A stretch of 30,592 nucleotides of DNA. Origin: Proteobacteria bacterium UBA6522 (GTDB lineage Bacteria; Pseudomonadota; Gammaproteobacteria; Steroidobacterales; Rariloculaceae). Positions 16,572 through 25,200 of the stretch are shown here, piece after piece. Below the pieces are notes generated by a model. That model searched no databases. It saw nothing but the letters and a program-made list of their open reading frames with translations, and was not told the DNA's origin. The position numbers were made by a program, and so were the translations under genes. The DNA lies in assembly GCA_002434915.1 (NCBI GenBank), contig DJLG01000030.1, forward strand, positions 711 to 31,302, written 5' to 3'. Numbering within the stretch: the first letter of the stretch is position 1; the number at the start of each line of letters is the position of its first letter.

Positions 16572-16964
16572 CTATTCTCTGTTACCCATCACCAAAGTAC
16601 CGTCAGAGAGAAAAACTCTTAAAGCATTAGCCATTTTTGAACCATCCCTTGCAAGCGTTCCCATTACCGTTACTTCATCCCCTTCTACGACAAAATGCCG
16701 GGTCCAACCATTACGTACCATCATGTTCGGGCTAGCCAATTCAAGATTCCAATTAATGACATTGCCATTTTCATCCTCAACATCAACATAAAAGCGCGCA
16801 TGAGGATTAGTCCACTCCACTTTTGTGACAAACCCACTCAACTCTATAGGTTGGTCAGCATCGTACTGAGCGGCAAATGAATGATGTGCAAGTGATGTCG
16901 ATGCTAAACAATAAAGAAACGCAAAAACTGGAACATTTAAGCTCCTGAGAAAAAAGTTTTTCAT
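16572..16964 (-). CDS. DUF6152 domain protein, single domain (copy 5)
   Basis: This 130-residue protein is a DUF6152 domain alone. The signal peptide ends TSLA before His27-His28. It then shows LSGFVTKV, EWTNPHARFYVDVE, INWNLE, GWTRHFVVEGDEVTV and a C-terminal strand. A ribosome binding site (GGAGGG) lies upstream of the ATG. The next gene, 9 bp away, supplies the C-terminal domain that five other copies in this window carry fused, so the pair probably acts as a two-subunit version. It follows the Abhydrolase_10 gene by about 100 bp on the same strand and may share its operon. Function unknown. Confidence 0.87.
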   Translation of the reverse strand: MKNFFLRSLNVPVFAFLYCLASTSLAHHSFAAQYDADQPIELSGFVTKVEWTNPHARFYVDVEDENGNVINWNLELASPNMMVRNGWTRHFVVEGDEVTVMGTLARDGSKMANALRVFLSDGTLVMGNRE

Positions 16965-17065
16965 AAGAACTCCCTCCGATATTCATCATACCATTGATAA
17001 AAAACTGATCCTAAAACAGACGTTTCAATAATAGCTTCCGGACTTAAATTATTAGAATCTCATCT

Positions 17066-19120
17066 TTAATTAGAGATGGAATCCCAGATAACACCTGCCT
17101 GCTCCAATATCCCTCTGAGATCATCGTCTAGCAAGTATCCTTCCTCAATAAGTCGAATCGCTTCTGCGGCAATGAGGCCAAGGTAATGATCTCGGTTCTC
17201 ATAACGCTCTTCAAGAGAGAGTCGAGGGTCGCCCTGAGCTTCTCGCTCAGCTCTTGTTGCAGAAAAAGGAATGTAAGATCCAGACATATGGGATGCTGTA
17301 TCAGTTGGACCATATTCTTCATTATAAAGGTTCCAACCAGTGTAAGTTGCAAGCGGAACAACAACTCCAGGAGTCTTGAGACCACTTAGTTCATTCCCGT
17401 CCTCATTAACCTGAGGAACAAGTATAGGGAAGGCCGGTCCAACTTCAGGAGGCTCCTTCGTGATAATGCCTTCAGACTCAAAGCGAGGCCCATAATCAAC
17501 TCGATAAGCCTTGTGTGTCTTAGTAGGAAAATTAATATTAGGGATATCAGGAAAATTAACTTCTTCAGGAAAAACCAATGTTTCGTCTGAGATTAGTGGA
17601 TATTGACTTGGCGGTGCTGGCCTTTCATCTACAATCCATTCATTCATTCTGACTAACAACGCACGCATAAACCAAGAAAAGTCATTAGGATTATTAAGGT
17701 TCTGACCGTTAGTCCGCGTTGGTGGAAATGCCGCGGGCAGATGTTCAGAACCTGCGAAATGATAAACCCGGGCATGGTCATCCATCATTGGCGCATCTTG
17801 TTGGCCATCCACGGTAGTCGTCAATAGCGATGAAACCCTTCCCCAATATTCATACGACGAATTAACGTTGTAAACCTTCGGCATAAACTCTTCAGGCACA
17901 TGAGATAGCATACCTCCAGTATCTCCAGTTACCGGATCAGTCTGTTCCACATCAGTAAACGGAAAAATATCTGTTGGATAAAAAAAGTTTAAAAATGGAT
18001 GAGCGTCTCGTGAAGCTTGTCCAAATCGTAGATTAAAACTACCCCGAGCAGCCCCCCCTATCTGCGCAATGATTCCATCAAAGGCTTTACGTTGCTGCTC
18101 ATCCTCATTGAAACCCATGTAAACCAGCGTTCTAAGTGTCCTGCCTGGTTGGGACATGCCATAACCTATTGCATGGTTTATAGATCCCATCGGAATATTT
18201 AGATCGCTTGAAGAACCATACTTAAGAGCTGAAACAGCATCTCTAAGTGCCGCCAAACCTAATCCGATTACCTCAGGGTTTTCTGCCTTATAAATCACTT
18301 CGTATATGCGGTGAGGCTCAAATCCTGACTCAAGGTATACACGGTTCCGATCTGGCACCACTTCACCAATACCTTCCTGATCATCAATGTTCTCTAGACG
18401 CGCAAAAGCCCATTGTTCCCGAGGAATTACCTGGCGCGCATCCTCTACATCATCACGAACTGTAAGCACGCTCTCTGGCGCATCTGGATCTGAAACCGGA
18501 TATGGCACATGGTTTCGATCTGCAAGTGTTCGGTCGAAAACCCTTTCCCTTACAACAAAGTCGCTTCGCACCAAACCTTCTATCAGCTCATCAGGTTCAA
18601 CTCTCGGCACAAATACTCTCGATCCATTGGGACGGCTTAATGGAACATCAAACTGCCAACCCACCCAAAGCAGGGTAAAACCCTGTTCCATCAAAAAACC
18701 ATCTCCAAAATGCTCCTCCGCAGTTGGATTATCAGCATCCCACTTACCCTGATCTTGATGTGCATGATTAAAGAACGTCAACATTCTTCGGGTACCACGA
18801 TTTGCCACACCAAGAACGACTGTGCCGTTACCTCGTTCCACCTGTTTTGGCTTGATTAGAACAAAATTTGCAGAAAACTCTACGTTGCCCTCGTCGTTAA
18901 TGGGTGCATGCTCAATATCGACAATAATTTCGTTTGCGGAATTATTAGGATCGACCTCAAAGTACATAGTTCCAATCATCTTTTCGTATGGTCCAGATAA
19001 ACCCCAAGACTTACCGCCTAGAACGTCTTCATGAATATCAACATCAACGCCAACCATCTCTGCAGAAGCCAACGATGTTGTTAGAACAGTAAATAATAGA
19101 GTTTTAGCTGTAAGGTTCAT
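17066..19120 (-). CDS. Secreted alpha/beta hydrolase of the Abhydrolase_10 type
   Basis: A large 684-residue exported protein. The signal peptide is residues 1-20 (SLASA), followed by a long beta-rich N-terminal part with VLGVANRGTRRML (102-114) and LLWVGWQFDVP (150-160). The probable nucleophile is Ser323 in GYGMSQPGR (319-327), a GxSxxG elbow. This long secreted hydrolase type is annotated as alpha/beta hydrolase domain (PF20091) and is presumed to be an esterase or lactonase; no substrate is established to my knowledge. GGAG lies 5-6 bp before the ATG. It is 39 bp downstream of the amidase gene and likely cotranscribed with it. The two hydrolases may act in sequence on an exported amide or ester substrate. 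Confidence 0.85.
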   Translation of the reverse strand: MNLTAKTLLFTVLTTSLASAEMVGVDVDIHEDVLGGKSWGLSGPYEKMIGTMYFEVDPNNSANEIIVDIEHAPINDEGNVEFSANFVLIKPKQVERGNGTVVLGVANRGTRRMLTFFNHAHQDQGKWDADNPTAEEHFGDGFLMEQGFTLLWVGWQFDVPLSRPNGSRVFVPRVEPDELIEGLVRSDFVVRERVFDRTLADRNHVPYPVSDPDAPESVLTVRDDVEDARQVIPREQWAFARLENIDDQEGIGEVVPDRNRVYLESGFEPHRIYEVIYKAENPEVIGLGLAALRDAVSALKYGSSSDLNIPMGSINHAIGYGMSQPGRTLRTLVYMGFNEDEQQRKAFDGIIAQIGGAARGSFNLRFGQASRDAHPFLNFFYPTDIFPFTDVEQTDPVTGDTGGMLSHVPEEFMPKVYNVNSSYEYWGRVSSLLTTTVDGQQDAPMMDDHARVYHFAGSEHLPAAFPPTRTNGQNLNNPNDFSWFMRALLVRMNEWIVDERPAPPSQYPLISDETLVFPEEVNFPDIPNINFPTKTHKAYRVDYGPRFESEGIITKEPPEVGPAFPILVPQVNEDGNELSGLKTPGVVVPLATYTGWNLYNEEYGPTDTASHMSGSYIPFSATRAEREAQGDPRLSLEERYENRDHYLGLIAAEAIRLIEEGYLLDDDLRGILEQAGVIWDSISN

Positions 19121-19159
19121 TTTTTCTCCAAACTAAATTTTTGTTTATTGAAACATCAA

Positions 19160-20716
19160 TCAAGCCATATCAATAATAGCTGGGCGTTTGTTTGAATGCT
19201 GTGTTATCTGTTCAAAAGCGTATGCAAGTTGAAGCACTTCAAAATCATGACGATGACGTCCAACAATCTGCAATCCAATTGGTAGTCCATCCGGCGTAAA
19301 TCCACAGGGCACAGAGATTGCTGGCAGGCCAGTACAGGTAATGGCATAGCAAGTAGCCATCCAATCAATATAAGTTTGCATCTCAGTACCATTGATCTCC
19401 CTTACCCATTCTGTCTCTATAGGAAATGGCGGCACCTGTGACACTGGTAGAACAAGAAATTCATGCTCTTCAAAGAATAGCATTACTCGCCGGTGCAAAG
19501 CAGTTCTAGCTTTTTGAACTGAACCGATATCACGTGCAGTGAGGTTTAATCCAAGTTCCGTATTCCATATTACAGTGTCTTTGATTAGATTACGGTGAGC
19601 CGTAAGATCATCTCTTCTGCTTTCAGCAAAACCCCAAGCGCGAAGTGTTTGAAAAATTTCATCCACATCTGAGAAATCTGGCTCAGCTTCAAATACAGAA
19701 CAACCTAAATTCTCAAATACACTTTTAGAGGCATTACAAACCTGATTCACCACCGGGTCTACGGGATAACGCCCTAAATCCTCACTCCAGGCAATCCTCG
19801 TCCCCCTGAAAGGTCTTTCTAATGAACCAAGGAAAATTGAACCAGGGTCATCTAGTGAAATTGGATCGCGGGAATCTGGACCAGCCATCACGGATAATAG
19901 ATACGCTAAGTCTGACACCGACCGAGCCATTGGACCATGGACCGATAGAGAGTTCCATGCATTTGCAGATAACTTAGGCACACGCCCGAGTGATGGTCTA
20001 AACCCGACAATATTACAAAAACTCGCTGGGTTTCTTAAAGAACCCCCAAGATCGGTACCATCAGCGAGTGGCACCATACCGCATGCTAGGGCTACTGCAG
20101 CACCACCACTACTACCACCACAAGTTTTTGATAAATCATAAGGATTGCAGGTAACACCAAAGACCTCGTTATAAGTTTGCGAGCCTGCACCAAATTCAGG
20201 TGTATTTGTTTTGCCAATTATGATTGCACCAGCCGCCCTCAGGCGCTCTACATATAACTCGTCTGTTTCTGGCACAAAGTTCTGATAGATCGGAGAGCCA
20301 CGTGTTGTAAGAAGCCCTTTTGTCAGTGAGAGGTCCTTCACCGCCATTGGCAATCCAAAAAGCGCGCCGACAGTATCACCTCGAGACAGTATTTGATCTG
20401 CACCACGAGCCTCTTCAAGAAGTTCAGCGCGCGATCGAAGTGTTGGTATTGCATTCACATGTGGATTGATCCGCTCAATCTGATCTAAAAACTGTTCCAT
20501 AACCTCAAAAACAGATACTTCACGTGTTCGTATTCTATTAGCTAAAGTTTTTGCGTCAGTAAAAATTATTAACTCCTCATTTTGTTGAGTTGATGCAGGT
20601 TGGCTTACAAGCCCTATCATGGCGGCCGCAGAAGCACCTGTCACAAAACATCGCCTAGACAAAGTAAAAGTATTGCTAGGTTTTTTAGGTTCTTTACCCT
20701 TAAAAGCTTTGATCAT
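19160..20716 (-). CDS. Tat-exported amidase-signature hydrolase
   Basis: A 518-residue amidase-signature enzyme with the full Ser-cisSer-Lys triad: Lys127 (AVKD), Ser202/Ser203 in GGSSGG and the nucleophile Ser226 in DLGGSLRNPA. Further family marks are KTNTPEFG and the C-terminal LPIGLQIVGR. The N-terminus is a twin-arginine signal (SRRCFVTG, residues 20-27) after a long basic n-region, so the folded enzyme should be exported to the periplasm. It hydrolyses an amide or related bond; the substrate is not deducible. Relatives GatA, FAAH and AtzF share the triad, and the lone setting argues against GatA. It sits between the NHL gene (27 bp) and the Abhydrolase_10 gene (39 bp). No strong ribosome binding site precedes the ATG. 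Confidence 0.92.
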   Translation of the reverse strand: MIKAFKGKEPKKPSNTFTLSRRCFVTGASAAAMIGLVSQPASTQQNEELIIFTDAKTLANRIRTREVSVFEVMEQFLDQIERINPHVNAIPTLRSRAELLEEARGADQILSRGDTVGALFGLPMAVKDLSLTKGLLTTRGSPIYQNFVPETDELYVERLRAAGAIIIGKTNTPEFGAGSQTYNEVFGVTCNPYDLSKTCGGSSGGAAVALACGMVPLADGTDLGGSLRNPASFCNIVGFRPSLGRVPKLSANAWNSLSVHGPMARSVSDLAYLLSVMAGPDSRDPISLDDPGSIFLGSLERPFRGTRIAWSEDLGRYPVDPVVNQVCNASKSVFENLGCSVFEAEPDFSDVDEIFQTLRAWGFAESRRDDLTAHRNLIKDTVIWNTELGLNLTARDIGSVQKARTALHRRVMLFFEEHEFLVLPVSQVPPFPIETEWVREINGTEMQTYIDWMATCYAITCTGLPAISVPCGFTPDGLPIGLQIVGRHRHDFEVLQLAYAFEQITQHSNKRPAIIDMA

Positions 20717-20743
20717 GAAATGCTTATGCTTAGAATATTTTTT

Positions 20744-21736
20744 CTAGTGCCTTTCATGTCTTTCCAACATCATTCGACGTACTACTGCACCGTACACATT
20801 ACCCTCGGAATCAACGCCCACACCCTCGGCCCCTGCTGCCTCCAAACTAGTGGCTTCTAAATCTTTAATAAAATAATGAAGCGTCCCATCCTTTGCGCTC
20901 CCAACTCTAATACCTTTTTCGACCCCAGGATTGAGTGGGCCAAAAGATTCGTTATCAGCAACATAAAGCATGTCATCCGCACTAATTGCCAAACCACTCG
21001 GTCTGCCAAACTGAGACCACTGATCAAGGAAGTTGCCCTCCTGATCAAAAATCTGAACTCGGCCGTTATTGCGATCTCCAATGAACAAACGCCCCTGGGA
21101 GTCCATCTCAAGTGCATGAGGTATATCAAACTGACCTTCACCACTTCCCGTGGATCCCCATGCTTTTATAAATTCGCCATCACTGGTTAGCTTCATTACT
21201 CGGTTCGCTCCCATCCCATGACCATTAGTCACAAAAATATTGCCATCGGGCGCCACAAAAACATCAGTGGGCTGATCAAATATATCAGGTCCTTGCCCCC
21301 TAATACCTTTTTTGCCTAGAGTCATCAATAACGTACCGTTAGCATCAAATTTATAAACGACATGGGCACGATCATCGGTTGTCCAAACATTACCTGCAGC
21401 ATCTATATGAAACCCATGTGGCCTAATAAACATTCCCTCTCCCCAACTCCTGACGAACTCACCTGAGATGGTAAAAACAAGAATAGGGGGTTCATCTCGG
21501 TCCACACAAAGGTTTTCAAAGCATCGATGGAAAGCATAAATATTCCCATCTGGGCCCTGTTCTACTCCTATTACTTGCCCCCAAGCCAAACCGTCAGGCA
21601 TCTCTGCCCAGGGGAAAATTCTTTCATAAGGATTAGGCAAATCATTCAGTGGATTCGCAGAGTCTTGGGCAGTAGAAACTTGCCAGCCCGTTATTGGAAG
21701 CAACACCATTAACCTAAAAATACTTATTGTTTTCAT
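20744..21736 (-). CDS. Secreted NHL-repeat beta-propeller protein
   Basis: A 330-residue protein with a Sec signal peptide (cleavage near VSTAQ, residues 20-24) and about five to six NHL-type repeats. Each follows the pattern P-x-G-[hydrophobic]-D-x-x-G-N-[IV]-[YFW], for example GPDGNIYAF, DAAGNVWTTD, APDGNIFVTNG, DSQGRLFIGD, SADDMLYVAD and DSEGNVYGA. The fold is a six-bladed propeller, as in peptidyl-alpha-hydroxyglycine lyase and related SMP-30/gluconolactonase-like proteins. Catalytic His/Tyr residues are not certain, so an enzymatic role is unproven. AAGGAAG precedes the ATG. It is the first gene of the minus run NHL, amidase, Abhydrolase_10, DUF6152, C-domain, so the promoter should lie in 21737-21850. 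Confidence 0.87.
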   Translation of the reverse strand: MKTISIFRLMVLLPITGWQVSTAQDSANPLNDLPNPYERIFPWAEMPDGLAWGQVIGVEQGPDGNIYAFHRCFENLCVDRDEPPILVFTISGEFVRSWGEGMFIRPHGFHIDAAGNVWTTDDRAHVVYKFDANGTLLMTLGKKGIRGQGPDIFDQPTDVFVAPDGNIFVTNGHGMGANRVMKLTSDGEFIKAWGSTGSGEGQFDIPHALEMDSQGRLFIGDRNNGRVQIFDQEGNFLDQWSQFGRPSGLAISADDMLYVADNESFGPLNPGVEKGIRVGSAKDGTLHYFIKDLEATSLEAAGAEGVGVDSEGNVYGAVVRRMMLERHERH

Positions 21737-21896
21737 TGTTCTTCCTTTTAAGTTTTATAAACAGCATAGACACAAGCTAATAAACTGAAATAAGTGATAA
21801 GGATACTGTAGTTCATCTTAAATAAAATTTAATAAAAATGATTAAATAAAACGATTTTAAGAGGACCCCTGACAAGAATGCTAAATTATATCTTTA

Positions 21897-21902
21897 TATA
21901 AT
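21897..21902 (+). promoter_or_regulatory. Candidate -10 element for the DUF6152 gene at 21938
   Basis: TATAAT is a perfect -10 hexamer in a very AT-rich stretch, placing a transcription start near 21909, ahead of GGGGAG at 21921-21926 and the ATG at 21938. The nearest -35-like sequence (CTGACA, 21869-21874) is 22 bp away, which is too far for a normal promoter, so the call is tentative. Confidence 0.3.
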
Positions 21903-21937
21903 ATAGCACTAGAAAAACATGGGGAGTCATTGCAACG

Positions 21938-22351
21938 ATGATCATCGAAAATAGAATGTTTAAACTACTTCTTAGCGTTGCGATTAGCCTCCTAGGTATT
22001 TTGCCTTTACATGCACATCATGGTGACGCTGGTCGTTATGAGGACAAAATCATTGAAGTTTCTGGAACTGTTGTTACTTTACAGTTTATGAATCCCCACT
22101 CACGGCTCATCCTGGACGTGGAAAATACGCAGGGCAAAATCATTAGATGGCATGCTGAATTTGGCAACCCGAATCGAATGAATACCGAATTTGGGTGGAC
22201 ACGAGACATGTTAAAACCAGGAGATCAAATAACACTTCTTGGTAGGCGCTTAAAAAGTGGTGCACCATATATAAATCTTACTGAAAGAGCTCAGGTTAAG
22301 CTGTCAAAAAGCGGACAAGAAATATATCGAACAAGTGATTTTTCTGAATAA
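21938..22351 (+). CDS. DUF6152 domain protein, stand-alone (copy 6)
   Basis: A 137-residue exported DUF6152 domain with no C-domain gene beside it. The signal peptide (residues 1-26) ends PLHA before His27-His28. It then shows VSGTVVTL, QFMNPHSRLILDVE, IRWHAEFGNP and FGWTRDMLKPGDQITLLG, ending after a short basic tail. GGGGAG (21921-21926) lies 11 bp before the ATG, and an in-frame ATG at 21956 is an alternative start. It is followed closely on plus by the beta-propeller lipoprotein, whose possible GTG start (22335) lies inside this gene. Predicted periplasmic, possibly with an N-terminal-His metal site. Function unknown. Confidence 0.85.
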   Translation: MIIENRMFKLLLSVAISLLGILPLHAHHGDAGRYEDKIIEVSGTVVTLQFMNPHSRLILDVENTQGKIIRWHAEFGNPNRMNTEFGWTRDMLKPGDQITLLGRRLKSGAPYINLTERAQVKLSKSGQEIYRTSDFSE

Positions 22352-22370
22352 CGTTTCTAAACCAAAACTT

Positions 22371-23981
22371 ATGAATAAAACAAAAAGCTCATTCGTTCTC
22401 AAAACACTTCCATTAGCAGCCTTAGCAATCTTGGGATGTAATAGCTCTGATGTGGAAACAAGCTCGCCTTCACCCCCAAATTTAGGGTCCCTTCAACAAA
22501 CTGCCTACCTTAAAGCCTCAAATACCGGGAGTGGGGACAATTTTGGTGCAGGCGGTACCTTATTAGGGGATGCCGTTGCCTTAAGCCAAGATGGCCAAAT
22601 CTTAGCAGTTGGCGCCCCTTTTGAAAGTAGCGACTCAACCGGGATTAACGGAGATCAAACTAACGACTCAATGTATGGCTCTGGTGCGGTATATATTTTT
22701 TCATTACAGAACGGCAATTGGACCCAAGAATCATATATTAAGGCCTCCAATCCAGGATTAGCTGACAATTTTGGCTTCATTACAGAGTTAAATGGTAACG
22801 GCGATACACTAGCAGTCTCGTCACATTTCGAGGCTAGCAGTGCCACTGGAATTAACTCGAATCAAGCCGATGATTCAATTCCCCAAGCGGGAGCTGTTTA
22901 CGTATTTGTCCGCACAAACCAAGGATGGGTCCAACAGGCCTATATAAAAGCATCTAATACTGGAGAAATTGGCCAAGGCGAAGCATTTGGTGATGGGGAT
23001 CAATTTGGGAGTGCTGTTTCCTTAAGTAATGATGGCAATACCCTAGCAATCTCATCTATCACAGAAGATGGTGGTTCAGCAGGCACAAACGGAGATCAGT
23101 CCGATAACTCAGAACGATCTGCGGGTGCAGTGTACTTGTTCAACAGAAATGGAGAGATATGGGAACAAACTGCCTACATCAAACCTTCTAATACTGGTGC
23201 TGGTGACTTATTTGGTTACTCTCTATCACTCACGGCGGATGGCCGAAGACTGGCAGTCGGCAGTTTTGATGAAGATGGTTCTATTAGTGGCACAAATGAC
23301 CAACAAAATGACGACGCACCAGGTACAGGCGCGGTTTATATCTTTGACCACAATGGCGTTACTTGGCAACAAACAGAATATCTGAAAGCATCAAATTCGG
23401 AAGGCCAAGACTCCCTAGGCGTTTCAGTAGCCATAAGCGATGATGGCAATACGCTCGTTGCAACAGCTTTGGATGAAGACGGTATGACTACTGGCATCAA
23501 TAGTATTGCGCAACCTGATAGAGAAAGTGATGCATCTACTGGCGCGGTTTATGTCTACGTTTATGATAATGATAGCTGGTCAGAGCAAGCCTATATTAAA
23601 TCATCGAATACGGATCGTAATGACTGGTTTGGTTCAAGACTTGCGTTAAGTGGTGATGGAAATACATTAGCGGCCAGTGCACAGCTCGAAGACAGCTCAG
23701 CAAAAGGTGTTGATGGAAATCAGCTGAATAATGAAGCCACCGAGGCCGGCGCTGTGTACTTATTCAACCGTACGGAAGATACATGGACTCAAACTTCTTA
23801 TATAAAATCTTCAAATAGTGAAGCGTTTGATGAATTCGGCAGCTCTATGAGCCTAAATCAAGATGGGTCCCTGCTAGCCATAGGAGCACAATTTGAAGAT
23901 AGTGCGGCTGAAGGCCTAGATAGTATCCAGGCAGACAATTCCGCTTTTGACTCAGGGGCAGTCTACATTTTTAGTCGATAA
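22371..23981 (+). CDS. Lipoprotein with seven FG-GAP-like repeats (beta-propeller)
   Basis: From the ATG at 22371 the product is 536 residues with a lipoprotein signal: MNKTKSS, a hydrophobic core and the lipobox AILGC with Cys23. I prefer this to the GTG at 22335, which would put 12 extra residues before the signal. The rest is seven repeats of about 70 residues, each opening with a YIKASNTG-like segment ending in FG, then DGNTLA, an acidic ED/ES-x-G-x-x-x-Q-x-N stretch and GAVYIF, then W-x-Q. This is an integrin-type FG-GAP pattern expected to form a seven-bladed propeller; the Asp-rich loops may bind calcium. It is likely anchored to the outer membrane and exposed. A binding or adhesion role is plausible, not shown. 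Confidence 0.85.
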   Translation: MNKTKSSFVLKTLPLAALAILGCNSSDVETSSPSPPNLGSLQQTAYLKASNTGSGDNFGAGGTLLGDAVALSQDGQILAVGAPFESSDSTGINGDQTNDSMYGSGAVYIFSLQNGNWTQESYIKASNPGLADNFGFITELNGNGDTLAVSSHFEASSATGINSNQADDSIPQAGAVYVFVRTNQGWVQQAYIKASNTGEIGQGEAFGDGDQFGSAVSLSNDGNTLAISSITEDGGSAGTNGDQSDNSERSAGAVYLFNRNGEIWEQTAYIKPSNTGAGDLFGYSLSLTADGRRLAVGSFDEDGSISGTNDQQNDDAPGTGAVYIFDHNGVTWQQTEYLKASNSEGQDSLGVSVAISDDGNTLVATALDEDGMTTGINSIAQPDRESDASTGAVYVYVYDNDSWSEQAYIKSSNTDRNDWFGSRLALSGDGNTLAASAQLEDSSAKGVDGNQLNNEATEAGAVYLFNRTEDTWTQTSYIKSSNSEAFDEFGSSMSLNQDGSLLAIGAQFEDSAAEGLDSIQADNSAFDSGAVYIFSR

Positions 23982-24004
23982 CTCCGGCATAGTTATCCGG
24001 GGTT
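23980..24004 (+). terminator. Hairpin overlapping the stop of the propeller gene
   Basis: AACTCCGG (23980-23987) can pair with CCGGGGTT (23997-24004) with one mismatch, around a 9-nt loop. It begins at the TAA of the propeller gene. There is no U-tract after it, so it may be a weak or Rho-dependent end, or a 3' stabilising hairpin. Confidence 0.35.
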
Positions 24005-24059
24005 AGGAAGTTAATGACATGTTAAAATTGAGTTAGATCAAATTTCGGGGCACTCTCAC

Positions 24060-25145
24060 ATGCTAAAAAAAATTAGCTGTAAATACATATTAAGTATTCT
24101 GGTATTGCTTGGCATCGCCTTAAATACCCTAACCGCAGACGCCCAAAATATCCGTCAGTATCAACTGGAATCGGGGCCGAATGGCGCCCAGCTTGTGATG
24201 CGAAATATATTGCAACCAGAGCCAGGTGCAAATGAAGTCCTAGTACAAGTTCGTGCAGTTTCACTCAATAGACGAGATTTAGCAGTACTTCACAGAAACC
24301 CGCCTAACGGACTTGTTCCAACCTCAGACGGTGCCGGTGAAGTAATAGCTATTGGCCATAATGTGACAGCATTTTCTGTAGGTGACCGAGTAGCTGGAAC
24401 ATTTTTTGCCGATTGGCCTGGTGGACGAAGAACTGCGGAAGCTCTTGCTAGCGGTCGAGGTGGTGGTGTAGATGGCATGCTGAGTGAAATGATAGTTAGT
24501 CATGAAACCGGCTTAGTATTAATCCCTGACCACCTTAGCTATGAAGAAGCGGCTACACTTCCATGTGCTGCCCTCACAGCCTGGCGTGCACTTTTCACTG
24601 ATGGAAATCTTAAAAGTGGACAACACGTTCTTCTAGAAGGGACTGGTGGGGTTTCTATTTTTGGCTTGCAACTTGCTGCAGCAGCTGGTGCAAAACCTAT
24701 TATCACCAGCTCAAGTGATGAAAAACTAATTAAAGCACGTGCCTTAGGTGCTATAGGTACCGTCAATTACCGAACTAATACCGAATGGCAAAAAACTGTA
24801 TTGGAACTTACCGGAGGTGCTGGCATCGATCACGTACTGGATGTGGTAGGCAGAGAAACGCTCTATCGTGCAATTGAAACCCTTGCTTACGATGGCCATA
24901 TTGCTCTTATTGGCGCTTTGTCTGGACGGGCTGATGAACTTTCATTGGGATCGCTCCCTCGTGGAACATCAATGACTAACATTGCAGTAGGTTCACGTGA
25001 TGACTTTATAGCCATGAATGAATTTCTTACAGAACACGGGTTGCGACCAGTCATAGACCGAGTGTTTTCTTTCGAGGAGGCACCAGCTGCTTATGAATAT
25101 ATGGATAGCAGCGCTCACTTAGGGAAAATTGTCATTACTTTGTAA
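24060..25145 (+). CDS. MDR-family NAD(P)-dependent oxidoreductase with a signal peptide
   Basis: A 361-residue medium-chain dehydrogenase/reductase. The catalytic half has VSLNRRDLAVL (about 68-77) and SDGAGEVIAIG (89-99). The Rossmann half has GTGGVS (194-199) and TSSSDEKL (216-223), which contacts the nucleotide. The usual catalytic zinc cysteine is absent (SLNRRD), so it resembles the quinone reductase / zinc-free type. The odd feature is the first 28 residues: a KK pair, a long hydrophobic run and TADAQ, which together look like a cleavable Sec signal. NAD(P)H is normally absent from the periplasm, so either the signal is a membrane anchor or the enzyme is misread or repurposed. GGGG is 9 bp before the ATG. 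Confidence 0.88.
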   Translation: MLKKISCKYILSILVLLGIALNTLTADAQNIRQYQLESGPNGAQLVMRNILQPEPGANEVLVQVRAVSLNRRDLAVLHRNPPNGLVPTSDGAGEVIAIGHNVTAFSVGDRVAGTFFADWPGGRRTAEALASGRGGGVDGMLSEMIVSHETGLVLIPDHLSYEEAATLPCAALTAWRALFTDGNLKSGQHVLLEGTGGVSIFGLQLAAAAGAKPIITSSSDEKLIKARALGAIGTVNYRTNTEWQKTVLELTGGAGIDHVLDVVGRETLYRAIETLAYDGHIALIGALSGRADELSLGSLPRGTSMTNIAVGSRDDFIAMNEFLTEHGLRPVIDRVFSFEEAPAAYEYMDSSAHLGKIVITL

Positions 25146-25181
25146 AACAATAGTATTGATTCGGCTAGGGCATAAGAGCCC

Positions 25182-25200
25182 AATGCTCCAAGTAAGCATT
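25182..25200. terminator. Short hairpin between convergent MDR and sulfatase genes
   Basis: AATGCT (25182-25187) pairs with AGCATT (25195-25200) around a 7-nt loop, touching the sulfatase stop codon. A GGGC/GCCC stem (25168-25171 with 25178-25181) lies beside it. Neither has a strong U-tract, so this is only a weak bidirectional terminator candidate. Confidence 0.3.

Noticed and set aside
16180..16791. 203-codon open frame on plus, over the split DUF6152 genes
   Set aside because: It is antisense to two well-supported genes with shared family motifs, and its product is Ser/Pro-rich and low complexity, as expected for a shadow frame.
18387..18752. 121-codon open frame on plus, inside the Abhydrolase_10 gene
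   Set aside because: It lies wholly antisense to a gene with a clear family match, has no ribosome binding site, and encodes a Ser/Thr-rich chain without motifs.
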